This document shows, piece by piece, positions 1-6,176 of a stretch of 6,176 bases of DNA; positions within the stretch are counted from its first letter, which is position 1; each line of letters opens with the position of its first letter. The translations under genes and the position numbers were made by a program. Under the pieces are notes generated by a model, which was given only the letters and a program-made list of their open reading frames with translations, did not search any database and was not told the DNA's origin. This DNA comes from Aliarcobacter sp. (lineage in GTDB: Bacteria; Campylobacterota; Campylobacteria; Campylobacterales; Arcobacteraceae): contig JAGOHQ010000048.1 of NCBI GenBank assembly GCA_017996075.1, forward strand, positions 1-6,176, given 5' to 3'.

Positions 1-174
1 TCAAATGATAAAAAAAGATATTTTGAAATAAAAAGAGTTGCACACTCTCACTTCATCTGTTCTTCATGTTCAAAAATAGAGTGTATTCATAAAGAGATAG
101 AAATGAAACTTGATAATCATCAAATTGATACTATCATTATAAAAGGCTTATGCTGCGACTGTCTGAATAATTAA
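1..174 (+). CDS. Fur-family metal-responsive transcriptional regulator, C-terminal part (5' truncated)
   Basis: Reading frame 1 is open from the window edge to TAA at 172-174, giving the last 57 residues of a protein. The pattern HSHFICSSC (residues 15-23), then GLCCDC (49-54) just before the C-terminus, is the dimerisation and metal-binding domain of the Fur/PerR/Zur family. C20/C23 and C51/C54 are the two CxxC pairs of the structural zinc site. E9, H15 and H17 fall where Fur and PerR place regulatory metal ligands. Aligned by eye, the Zur-type cysteine at position 9 is absent (Glu instead). Residue 28 is Cys where PerR has Asp and E. coli Fur has Glu, and residue 43 is Asp where a His is usual. 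The DNA-binding winged helix lies outside the window. The family is clear, but the subtype (iron, peroxide, zinc or other) is not. It is upstream of and codirectional with mrpA, with 65 bp between them. Confidence 0.85.
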   Translation, partial: SNDKKRYFEIKRVAHSHFICSSCSKIECIHKEIEMKLDNHQIDTIIIKGLCCDCLNN

Positions 175-193
175 TTTAGAAAAATTTATAAAA

Positions 194-218
194 AATAAGT
201 TAGAATAGAAAACTTATT
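194..218. repeat. Perfect 8-bp inverted repeat upstream of mrpA
   Basis: AATAAGTT at 194-201 is matched exactly by its reverse complement AACTTATT at 211-218, with a 9-nt spacer. The repeat spans the candidate -10 box and the expected transcription start of the mrp operon, the usual position for a repressor site. It could also form a weak AT-rich hairpin. No T-run follows directly, so it is a poor rho-independent terminator for the upstream gene. It does not match the Fur or PerR consensus boxes. The repeat is seen directly; an operator role is inference. Confidence 0.45.
201..206 (+). promoter_or_regulatory. Candidate -10 box of the mrp operon
   Basis: TAGAAT matches TATAAT at five of six positions and lies 33 bp before the mrpA start codon, which would give a leader of about 25-30 nt. 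No -35 hexamer stands out, as is common for Campylobacterota housekeeping promoters, where an AT-rich stretch replaces it. Such AT-rich DNA produces similar hexamers by chance, so this is tentative. Confidence 0.35.
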
Positions 219-227
219 CAAAATTTT

Positions 228-233
228 AAAAGG
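228..233 (+). promoter_or_regulatory. Ribosome binding site of mrpA
   Basis: AAAAGG ends 6 nt before the ATG at 240. It is weaker than the AGGAG-type sites inside the operon, but correctly spaced, and it supports the start at 240. Confidence 0.5.
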
Positions 234-239
234 TACAAA

Positions 240-3068
240 ATGATTGAAACATTTGGCTTAGCCATAGTTGCCCTTTTACCATTTTTAGCAGCTCCAATAG
301 TTGCATACTTGGCAAAATATAATCGCCTTGCGGCTGCTTGGAGTTCTGCAGCTGCTACTATTATGGCTTTTTTAGTTCTTCTTTTTTATATAAAACTTCC
401 ATTTGCTGGTATTACAACTATTCAATCATGGTCTTGGATAGAGTCAATTGGTTTGGATTTTGCTTTTAGATTAGATGGTCTTAGCCTTCTATTTTCATGC
501 TTAATTCTTGGAATTGGACTTTTAATAATAATTTATGCAAGATACTATATAAGCACAAAAGATTGTATGGGAAGATTCTACTCTTATTTACTTCTTTTTA
601 TGGGTTCAATGCTTGGAATTGTTCTATCTGAAAACATAATCCAAATGGTTGTATTTTGGGAGTTAACATCTTTATCATCTTTTTTATTAATTAGCTATTG
701 GCAACATAAAAAAGAGGGTCGAGAAGGTGCTAAAATGGCACTTACAATAACAGGAGCTGGTGGTTTAGCTATGCTTGCTGGTGTATTGCTACTTGGACAT
801 ATTGTTGGCAGTTACAATCTAAGTGATATTTTAGTAAGTGGTGATTTAATAAAAAGTAGCCCTTTATATACTCCTATAATTATTCTTATTTTACTTGGAG
901 TTTTTACAAAATCAGCGCAATTTCCATTTCATTTTTGGTTACCTCACGCAATGGCAGCTCCAACACCAGTTTCTGCATATTTACACTCAGCAACAATGGT
1001 AAAAGCTGGAATATTTTTATTAGCAAGATTATATCCATCTTTAAGTGGTACAACTGAATGGATATTTTTAGTTACATTTGCAGGTCTTGCCACACTTTTA
1101 ATTGGTGCATTTACAGCAATGTTTAAACATGATATTAAAGGTTTATTGGCATATTCAACAATAAGTCATCTTGGATTAATAACTCTTTTATTTGGATTTT
1201 CTACTCCACTTAGTGTTGTTGCAGCTATATTTCATATTATGAATCACGCAACATTTAAAGCATCACTTTTTATGGTTGCTGGTATTGTTGATCATGAAAC
1301 AGGAACTAGAGATTTAAGAAAATTAAGTGGTCTTTGGGCATTTATGCCTCATACTGCAACTTTGGCTATGATAGCAGCAGCTTCAATGGCTGGAGTTCCA
1401 CTTTTAAATGGATTTTTATCAAAAGAGATGTTTTTTGAGAGAGCTTTAGATATAAATACACTAAGTATTGGAATTTTAATTCCAATTTTAGCAACAATTG
1501 CTGGAATATTTTCTGTTGCTTACTCTTTAAAATTTGTTCATAATATATTTTTCAATGGAAAAACAAAAAAATTACCAAAAACTCCTCACGAACCACCAAG
1601 ATTTATGAAAATTCCTGTTGATTTATTAGTAATTATATGTTTTTTAGTTGGAACAGTTCCAGCTTTGACTATTGCTCCTCTTTTAGCAACTGCTGTTATG
1701 GGTTCTCTTCAAACTACTCTTCCAGAGTACTCTTTAGCTATTTGGCATGGTTTTAATACTCCACTTATTATGAGTATAATTGCATTTATTTTGGGAATTT
1801 TTCTATATACAAAAAGAGAGAAAACAACAGCTATTTTTGAAAAATATTTTGAAAAAATTGATGCAAGAGTCCCTTTTTATCTATTAGTTGAATCTATTTT
1901 TAAACTATCAAATAAAGTTACATCTATTTTTGATAAAAGCTCTCTTCAAGGTATGATTGCTTGGTTTATTGTAGCCTCTTTAATAATTGGAGTTGCTGGA
2001 TTTACTTATGGAGACTCACCTTTATTTGGAAACAAAGAGTTTTTAGAAATTGATACTATAAGTTTAATTATGACTGCTATTTTAATTTTTGCAACTTTTG
2101 CAACTGCATTTTTACATCATAAAAGGCTTTTAGCACTGATTATAATTGGAGTTGTTGGATTAATAGTTTCACTAATTTTTATTAAGTTTTCAGCTCCTGA
2201 TTTAGCTTTAACACAACTAAGCGTTGAAGTTGTAACTATTGTTTTAATTCTTTTAGCACTATACTATCTTCCTCAAACAACTCCAAGAGAGTCTTCAAAT
2301 CTTAGAATTTCAAGGGATTTAATAATATCAATTTTAGTAGCAGTTGCTGTATTTATCTTAACTTTAGCAGTTTTAAGCAAAGAGTACTTAACTATTGCAG
2401 ACTTTTTTATAGAAAACTCTGTAAGTGGCGGTGGTGGAACAAATGTTGTAAATGTTATTTTAGTTGATTTTAGAGGCTTTGATACATTAGGAGAGATTAC
2501 AGTTTTAGCACTTGCTGGTATTGGAATCTTTGCAATGATTCAAGGTTTAAATCTAAATACACAAAATAACAATCAAGAAGATTTTGTTTGGAGTGAAGAT
2601 AAACATCCACTTATGATGCAAACTCTTACAAGAATGGTTCTACCTTTAATGTTAATGGTATCTGTTTATATATTTCTAAGAGGGCATAATCTTCCAGGTG
2701 GTGGGTTTATTGCAGGACTTATAGCAGCAGTTGCATTAATTGTTCAATACTTAGCAAATGGAATTGAGTGGACAAAAAGTAGATTAAAGTTTCAAAATGA
2801 TAGTTTAATTGCATATGGATTATTAATAGCAACTTTAACAGGTGTTATATCAATGTTTATAGATTATCCATTTTTAACATCAGCATTCTCTCACTTAAAT
2901 TGGCCAATAGTTGGAGAGTTTGAAGTAGCAAGTGCTATTGCTTTTGATTTAGGAGTATTTTTAGTTGTTGTTGGTTCTACTGTTTTAATATTGGTTCAAT
3001 TGGGACAACTAAGCAAAAATTCTCACAATATTACTAAAAAATTAGAAGAGAAAAAGGATAAAAACTAA
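240..3068 (+). CDS. mrpA: Na+/H+ antiporter subunit MrpA with fused MrpB domain
   Basis: This is the largest subunit of the Mrp cation/proton antiporter, an inner-membrane protein of 942 residues. Residues 60-110 resemble the NuoL N-terminal region, and about 125-435 form the proton-translocating antiporter module. Key residues are visible: E141 in FWELTSLSSF, K224 in FTKSAQFPFHFWLPH, H249 and K255 in HSATMVKAG, K300 in DIKGLLAYSTISH, H332/H336 and K395. Residues 600-770 form the MrpA-specific, MbhD/MbhE-like tail, with D654, E663 and the signature NVVNVILVDFRGFDTLGE, which contains R745, D748 and E752. From about 785 onward the sequence is an MrpB/MnhB domain (FLRGHNLPGGGFIAGL at 812-827), separate in Bacillus but fused here. 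The length equals Bacillus-type MrpA (about 800) plus MrpB (about 140). The end overlaps mrpC by 1 nt (TAATG). The exchanged cation (Na+, Li+ or K+) cannot be read from sequence. Confidence 0.96.
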   Translation: MIETFGLAIVALLPFLAAPIVAYLAKYNRLAAAWSSAAATIMAFLVLLFYIKLPFAGITTIQSWSWIESIGLDFAFRLDGLSLLFSCLILGIGLLIIIYARYYISTKDCMGRFYSYLLLFMGSMLGIVLSENIIQMVVFWELTSLSSFLLISYWQHKKEGREGAKMALTITGAGGLAMLAGVLLLGHIVGSYNLSDILVSGDLIKSSPLYTPIIILILLGVFTKSAQFPFHFWLPHAMAAPTPVSAYLHSATMVKAGIFLLARLYPSLSGTTEWIFLVTFAGLATLLIGAFTAMFKHDIKGLLAYSTISHLGLITLLFGFSTPLSVVAAIFHIMNHATFKASLFMVAGIVDHETGTRDLRKLSGLWAFMPHTATLAMIAAASMAGVPLLNGFLSKEMFFERALDINTLSIGILIPILATIAGIFSVAYSLKFVHNIFFNGKTKKLPKTPHEPPRFMKIPVDLLVIICFLVGTVPALTIAPLLATAVMGSLQTTLPEYSLAIWHGFNTPLIMSIIAFILGIFLYTKREKTTAIFEKYFEKIDARVPFYLLVESIFKLSNKVTSIFDKSSLQGMIAWFIVASLIIGVAGFTYGDSPLFGNKEFLEIDTISLIMTAILIFATFATAFLHHKRLLALIIIGVVGLIVSLIFIKFSAPDLALTQLSVEVVTIVLILLALYYLPQTTPRESSNLRISRDLIISILVAVAVFILTLAVLSKEYLTIADFFIENSVSGGGGTNVVNVILVDFRGFDTLGEITVLALAGIGIFAMIQGLNLNTQNNNQEDFVWSEDKHPLMMQTLTRMVLPLMLMVSVYIFLRGHNLPGGGFIAGLIAAVALIVQYLANGIEWTKSRLKFQNDSLIAYGLLIATLTGVISMFIDYPFLTSAFSHLNWPIVGEFEVASAIAFDLGVFLVVVGSTVLILVQLGQLSKNSHNITKKLEEKKDKN

Positions 3069-3415
3069 TGGAAATATTACTAGCTTTAATAATAGCAGTT
3101 TTATGTGGAGTTGGTGTTTTTTTAACACTAAGAGCTAGAACATATCCTGTAGTTTTAGGTCTAACTTTATTAGCTTATGCTGTTAATCTATTTTTGTTTG
3201 CTATGGGAAGATTAAGTTTGAATGTTCCTGCAATTATTCAAGATGGTGCTTCAAACTATGCAGACCCTCTTCCTCAAGCTTTAGTTCTAACAGCAATTGT
3301 AATTAGCTTTGGAATGACAGCTTTTGTAATTGTATTATCACTAAAAGCTTATGGTGAGTTAAAAAGTGATCATGTAGATGGAAAAAAGAGCTTAGATAAA
3401 GGAGAAAGAATATGA
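3068..3415 (+). CDS. mrpC: Na+/H+ antiporter subunit MrpC (NuoK-like)
   Basis: This small membrane subunit of 115 residues has the usual family length (about 112-115). Three hydrophobic segments lie at about 2-21, 28-46 and 70-93, as in NuoK of complex I, to which MrpC is homologous. The family signature DPLPQALVLTAIVI is at 66-79, followed by FGMTAF with G82. The C-terminal 20 residues are charged and probably cytoplasmic. In the complex it is expected to sit between the MrpA tail and MrpD and link their ion paths. AAGGA at 3054-3058 lies 9 nt before the ATG, within the mrpA coding end. The start overlaps the mrpA stop by 1 nt and the stop overlaps mrpD by 4 nt (ATGA), so translation is probably coupled on both sides. 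Confidence 0.95.
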   Translation: MEILLALIIAVLCGVGVFLTLRARTYPVVLGLTLLAYAVNLFLFAMGRLSLNVPAIIQDGASNYADPLPQALVLTAIVISFGMTAFVIVLSLKAYGELKSDHVDGKKSLDKGERI

Positions 3416-4923
3416 TTCATACTCCTATTTTACCTGTAATTATTCCTTTAATTGCTGGATTTACACTACTTTTAATTAAAAGATTTGGACTTAAAACTCA
3501 AGAGATTTTCTCTTTAATATCTGTTTTTATAATAATTTTAGTCTCAATTTTTGCATTTACAAAAACTTTATCAAATGATATTTTTGTATATAGTTTAGGA
3601 AATTGGAAAGCTCCATTTGGAATTGTTTTAGTGCTTGATCAATTCTCAATTTTAATGGTACTTGTAACTTCTCTTTTAGCTTTTGGAGCACTTTGGTATG
3701 CAATTAGTGAAGGTATTGATAAAAAAGGTGCTCACTTTCATCCACTTTTTCAATTGCAACTTTTTGGATTAAATGGTGCTTTTTTAACAGGAGATCTATT
3801 TAATCTTTTTGTTTTCTTTGAAATTTTACTTCTTGCTAGTTATAGCCTACTTCTTCATGCAAAAGGTGAAGGAAGAGTAAAAGCTGGACTTCATTATGTT
3901 GTAATCAATCTTGTTGGTTCAACTCTCTTTTTATTTGCAGTTGGAACTTTATATGGAATATTAGGAACTTTAAATATTGCTGATTTATCTCAAAAAGTAG
4001 CTCACTTAAGTCCTGAAAATGTTAGTATTGTAGCATCTGCTGGACTTCTACTTTTGATTGTTTTTGGATTAAAAGCTGCTATGTTCCCTCTATATTTTTG
4101 GCTACCAAATGCATATGGAAAAACAAGCGCTCCAGTTGCTGCTTTATTTGCTATTATGACAAAAGTTGGAATTTATTCAATCATAAGAGTTCATGGAACT
4201 ATTTTTGGACAAAATGCAAATGAATTAGCATTTTACTACACTCCTTGGGTTTTATATATTGGACTTATAACTTTAGTTTTAGCAACTTTTGGAGTTTTAA
4301 GTTCAAAAGAGCTTAAAACTCAAATATCTTATTTAGTTTTATTATCTGTTAGTACTATTTTAATAGCTATTGGAATAAATTCAAAAGAGGCATTAAGTGG
4401 AGCAATATTTTATATGATTCACTCAACTTTTGTTGCAGGTGGATTTTTCTTATTAGCTGATGTTATTTTAAAAGCAAGAAATAGCACATCTTTAAGACCT
4501 AAAATGCCTATTTTTAAAAATGCAATACTAATAGGAAGTATATTTTTTATATTTGCTATTGCCATAGCTGGACTTCCACCTTTTAGTGGTTTTTTTGGGA
4601 AAATTATGATTCTAAAATCTTCAATAAATCATACACAAACAGCTTTAATATTAACTACTGTTTTATTAAGTAGTCTATTGGTTATTGTATCTTTAGCAAG
4701 AAGTGGAACAAATATATTTTATGATACAAGAGCAAATGAAGAAGAGTCAAATTATAAATTATCAAAATCAACTTTATCATCTATTTTTTATCTATTTTCA
4801 TTTACTATTATTTTGGTACTTTTTGCAAATAATATTACACAAATAACAGAAAATATAGCTTCAAATTTAGTTGATACAAATAGTTATATATCGACTGTTT
4901 TAAATCCAAATGAGGAGCTTTAA
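3412..4923 (+). CDS. mrpD: Na+/H+ antiporter subunit MrpD (NuoM/NuoN-like)
   Basis: This is the second large antiporter-like subunit, 503 residues, close to the roughly 490-500 usual for MrpD. The antiporter module covers about 110-400. Conserved charges in the expected places are E137 in LFNLFVFFEILL (the transmembrane-5 Glu), K221 in FGLKAAMFPLYFWLP (transmembrane-7 Lys), K251 in IMTKVGIYS, H337 in FYMIHSTF and K397 in GLPPFSGFFGKIMIL. With these intact, the subunit should be able to move protons. The tail after about 435 is variable and ends with one more hydrophobic segment (about 455-472) and a polar end. The ATG is preceded by AAAGGAG at 3398-3404 with 7-nt spacing. The stop lies one base before the mrpE start. 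It was identified as MrpD rather than NuoM/N from its place between mrpC and mrpE. Confidence 0.95.
   Translation: MIHTPILPVIIPLIAGFTLLLIKRFGLKTQEIFSLISVFIIILVSIFAFTKTLSNDIFVYSLGNWKAPFGIVLVLDQFSILMVLVTSLLAFGALWYAISEGIDKKGAHFHPLFQLQLFGLNGAFLTGDLFNLFVFFEILLLASYSLLLHAKGEGRVKAGLHYVVINLVGSTLFLFAVGTLYGILGTLNIADLSQKVAHLSPENVSIVASAGLLLLIVFGLKAAMFPLYFWLPNAYGKTSAPVAALFAIMTKVGIYSIIRVHGTIFGQNANELAFYYTPWVLYIGLITLVLATFGVLSSKELKTQISYLVLLSVSTILIAIGINSKEALSGAIFYMIHSTFVAGGFFLLADVILKARNSTSLRPKMPIFKNAILIGSIFFIFAIAIAGLPPFSGFFGKIMILKSSINHTQTALILTTVLLSSLLVIVSLARSGTNIFYDTRANEEESNYKLSKSTLSSIFYLFSFTIILVLFANNITQITENIASNLVDTNSYISTVLNPNEEL
4912..4917 (+). promoter_or_regulatory. Shine-Dalgarno that sets the mrpE start at 4925
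   Basis: GAGGAG sits 7 nt before the ATG at 4925. An in-frame ATG at 4910 would overlap this site and has no purine-rich sequence at the right distance, so the downstream ATG is preferred. Confidence 0.75.
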
Positions 4924-4924
4924 T

Positions 4925-5425
4925 ATGAAAGATACAAATAGTTTTTTGCCTCATCCAATTTTATCTTTTATGCTTGTTATTATTTGGTTACTACTAAATA
5001 ATACAGTAGCTGCTGGACATATTGTTTTGGGAATTGTATTAGCAATTTTAATACCTTGGTTTACATCAAGTTTTTGGCAAAGAAGGGTTTATATAGGCTC
5101 TTTTTTTACTCTTTTTAAATTTGTGATTATTGTAGCTTATGATATTATAGTTGCTAATTTAACTGTTGCTAGACAAGTTATGGATTCAAATGATAAATTA
5201 AAACCTAAGTTTTTTAATCTTCCTTTAGATATTAAACACCCTTTAGCAATTAGTACACTTGCAAGTACAATCTCTTTAACTCCAGGAACTGTTAGCTGTG
5301 ATTTAAGTGAAGATAAAACCTATTTAATCATTCACGGACTTGTAATAGATGATGAGAATGAGACTATAAAAGAGATTAAACAAAGATATGAAGCACCACT
5401 TATGGAGGTATTTAAAGAATGTTAG
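4925..5425 (+). CDS. mrpE: Na+/H+ antiporter subunit MrpE
   Basis: With the start at 4925 the product is 166 residues, near the usual 158-165 for MrpE/MnhE. An in-frame ATG at 4910 would add five residues (MRSFN), but the Shine-Dalgarno site and the LPHPILSF N-terminus typical of proteobacterial MrpE favour 4925. Two hydrophobic segments (about 12-27 and 30-47) and a third (about 58-80) are followed by a soluble C-terminal domain. The domain carries the conserved LAISTLASTISLTPGT region (107-122), whose TPGT motif is a family hallmark. MrpE has no complex I counterpart; it is needed for assembly or full activity in studied Mrp systems. The gene starts one base after the mrpD stop and overlaps mrpF by 7 nt. 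Confidence 0.94.
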   Translation: MKDTNSFLPHPILSFMLVIIWLLLNNTVAAGHIVLGIVLAILIPWFTSSFWQRRVYIGSFFTLFKFVIIVAYDIIVANLTVARQVMDSNDKLKPKFFNLPLDIKHPLAISTLASTISLTPGTVSCDLSEDKTYLIIHGLVIDDENETIKEIKQRYEAPLMEVFKEC

Positions 5426-5688
5426 AGTTAGTAATACAAATAGCCTTTGTAATGATTGCTATTTCAATTATTTTAAATATTTATAGATTAGTTGCAGGTC
5501 CTAGTGTTGCAGATAGAATTTTATCTTTAGATACAATTTATGTAAATGCTATTGCTTTACTTATAATTTTAAGTATCTATCTTAATAACAATCTATATTT
5601 TGAGGCTGCTTTATTAATTGCTGTTATGGGATTTGTTGGAACTGTTGCACTTAGTAAATATTTACTTCGTGGCGATATTATGGATTAA
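5419..5688 (+). CDS. mrpF: Na+/H+ antiporter subunit MrpF
   Basis: This 89-residue membrane protein has the family's usual length (about 90) and three hydrophobic segments (about 4-24, 39-56 and 61-80). The family signature RLVAGPSVADRILSLDTI at 23-40 contains the conserved D32 and D38, acidic residues near the membrane that are candidates for cation handling. GGAGG at 5404-5408 lies 10 nt before the ATG, inside the end of mrpE, and the two reading frames overlap by 7 nt, suggesting translational coupling. The C-terminus is short (RGDIMD). Confidence 0.94.
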   Translation: MLELVIQIAFVMIAISIILNIYRLVAGPSVADRILSLDTIYVNAIALLIILSIYLNNNLYFEAALLIAVMGFVGTVALSKYLLRGDIMD

Positions 5689-5697
5689 GGAGTTTAA

Positions 5698-6006
5698 ATG
5701 TTGGAAATTATTGTATCAATACTTATATTAACTGGAGCCATTTTTAATCTTATTGGATCAATAGGACTTGTAAAACTACCTGATTTTTTTACAAGACTTC
5801 ATGCACCAACAAAGGCTACAACTTTGGGAGTTGGATCTATTTTATTAGCATCTTTTATATACTTTAACTTTAAAACAGATACTCTTAGTCTTCATGAGAT
5901 TTTAATAACTATGTTTTTATTTATAACAGCACCAATAGGTGCTCACTTAATGGCAAAATCAGCTATTTTTATAAAGAAAAATGAAGAGGAAAAGAGAAAA
6001 CAATAA
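5698..6006 (+). CDS. mrpG: Na+/H+ antiporter subunit MrpG
   Basis: This is the last subunit of the complex, 102 residues, within the MrpG/MnhG/PhaG size range (about 100-125). Hydrophobic segments lie at about 3-25, 42-57 and 66-87. The family motif GLVKLPDFFTRLHAPTKATT is at 23-42, with Lys26 where many relatives have Arg, and TAPIGAHLMAKSA (77-89) closes the domain. The C-terminal tail is highly charged (KKNEEEKRKQ). AAGGAG at 5687-5692, overlapping the mrpF stop, is spaced 5 nt from the ATG. The 9-nt gap after mrpF keeps it in the operon, and it is the last mrp gene. Confidence 0.94.
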   Translation: MLEIIVSILILTGAIFNLIGSIGLVKLPDFFTRLHAPTKATTLGVGSILLASFIYFNFKTDTLSLHEILITMFLFITAPIGAHLMAKSAIFIKKNEEEKRKQ

Positions 6007-6081
6007 ATTTGATTTAAAAGTTCAAAAATAAATTGTAAAAAGCCAAAAAATAGACTAAGTTTTTGTTAATTATATTTTAGA

Positions 6082-6087
6082 TATAAT
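6082..6087 (+). promoter_or_regulatory. Promoter -10 box of pyrH
   Basis: A perfect TATAAT preceded by T-rich sequence (TTTTAGA) lies 26 bp before the pyrH ATG. There is no standard -35 hexamer at 16-18 bp, which fits the Campylobacterota sigma-70 pattern of an extended -10 with T-rich upstream DNA. It suggests pyrH has its own start independent of mrp transcription. Confidence 0.65.
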
Positions 6088-6100
6088 CCAAAAATTATTG

Positions 6101-6105
6101 AAGGA
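6101..6105 (+). promoter_or_regulatory. Ribosome binding site of pyrH
   Basis: AAGGA ends 8 nt before the ATG at 6114 and supports that start. Confidence 0.65.
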
Positions 6106-6113
6106 TAAAATAG

Positions 6114-6176
6114 ATGATTAAAAGAGTTCTTGTAAAGTTCTCAGGAGAAGCATTAGCTGGAACTGAAGGTTATGGA
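6114..6176 (+). CDS. pyrH: UMP kinase PyrH, N-terminal part (3' truncated by window)
   Basis: Only the first 21 codons are in the window. They read MIKRVLVKFSGEALAG followed by TEGYG, the typical beginning of bacterial UMP kinase. The (V/L)KFSGEAL segment is the N-terminal phosphate-binding strand and loop of the amino-acid-kinase fold, with the Lys and Gly-Glu-Ala of the family. PyrH phosphorylates UMP to UDP with ATP in cytoplasmic pyrimidine nucleotide synthesis and is normally essential. It appears to have its own promoter at 6082-6087 and no functional link to the antiporter genes. Confidence 0.9.
   Translation, partial: MIKRVLVKFSGEALAGTEGYG

Larger units (their letters stand above)
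6007..6113. other. Intergenic region between mrpG and pyrH, no clear terminator
   Basis: This 107-bp stretch is very AT-rich and has no gene. I find no GC-containing stem followed by a T-run, so either the mrp transcript runs into pyrH or it ends by a factor-dependent mechanism. The right half contains the pyrH promoter and ribosome binding site. Confidence 0.5.

Noticed and set aside
112..141. Fur-box-like sequence and a TGATA-C-TATCA palindrome (126-136) near the end of the Fur-family gene
   Set aside because: The match to the 19-bp Fur consensus is only about 11-12 bases, the arms are 5 bp, and the site lies in coding sequence of AT-rich DNA well upstream of the mrp promoter.
310..360. 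Slightly more GC-rich codons (CGC, GCG) near the start of mrpA, as a sign of transfer
   Set aside because: Only a few codons are involved, and the rest of the gene has the same AT-rich codon use as its neighbours.
240..4923. Large NuoL/NuoM-like proteins read as part of respiratory complex I or a membrane-bound hydrogenase
   Set aside because: The MrpE, MrpF and MrpG signatures and the absence of any hydrophilic redox subunit identify a standalone Mrp antiporter.
4910..4924. Upstream in-frame ATG for mrpE adding MRSFN
   Set aside because: It overlaps the Shine-Dalgarno GAGGAG used by the ATG at 4925, and the shorter N-terminus fits the family better.
6045..6064. A-run, TAG-A-CTA and T-run as a possible terminator after mrpG
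   Set aside because: The loop would be a single base and the stem is almost entirely A-T, so a stable hairpin is not credible.

Overview
The window holds one complete six-gene operon for an Mrp-type multisubunit cation/proton antiporter (Mrp/Mnh/Pha family), all on the + strand. It is flanked by the 3' end of a Fur-family regulator gene on the left and the first 21 codons of pyrH (UMP kinase) on the right. The DNA is strongly AT-rich, promoters lack a recognisable -35 box, genes are tightly packed, and the PyrH N-terminus looks like those of Campylobacterota. I infer a campylobacterotal genome, perhaps Arcobacter-like. This is an impression from composition and protein style, not a database result.

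Layout: 1-174, C-terminal 57 residues of a Fur-family metalloregulator with two CxxC zinc pairs. 175-239, a 65-bp gap with a candidate promoter, a perfect 8-bp inverted repeat and the mrpA ribosome binding site. 240-3068, mrpA, whose product carries MrpB fused to its C-terminus. 3068-3415 mrpC, 3412-4923 mrpD, 4925-5425 mrpE, 5419-5688 mrpF and 5698-6006 mrpG. 6007-6113, a gap with a good TATAAT promoter. From 6114, pyrH, which runs off the window.

How the genes work together: MrpA and MrpD are the two large antiporter-like subunits, related to complex I NuoL/M/N, and both keep the key Glu and Lys residues of the proton path. MrpC is NuoK-like. The fused MrpB domain, MrpE, MrpF and MrpG complete the complex, which exchanges cytoplasmic Na+ (in some relatives K+ or Li+) for external H+. 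Neighbouring genes overlap by 1, 4 and 7 nt or are separated by 1 and 9 nt, each start has its own Shine-Dalgarno sequence, and no gene is broken. This points to one functional, translationally coupled transcript.

I do not see an undescribed system here. The points most worth checking are the inverted repeat over the putative mrp promoter and the unusual metal-site residues of the adjacent Fur-family protein.
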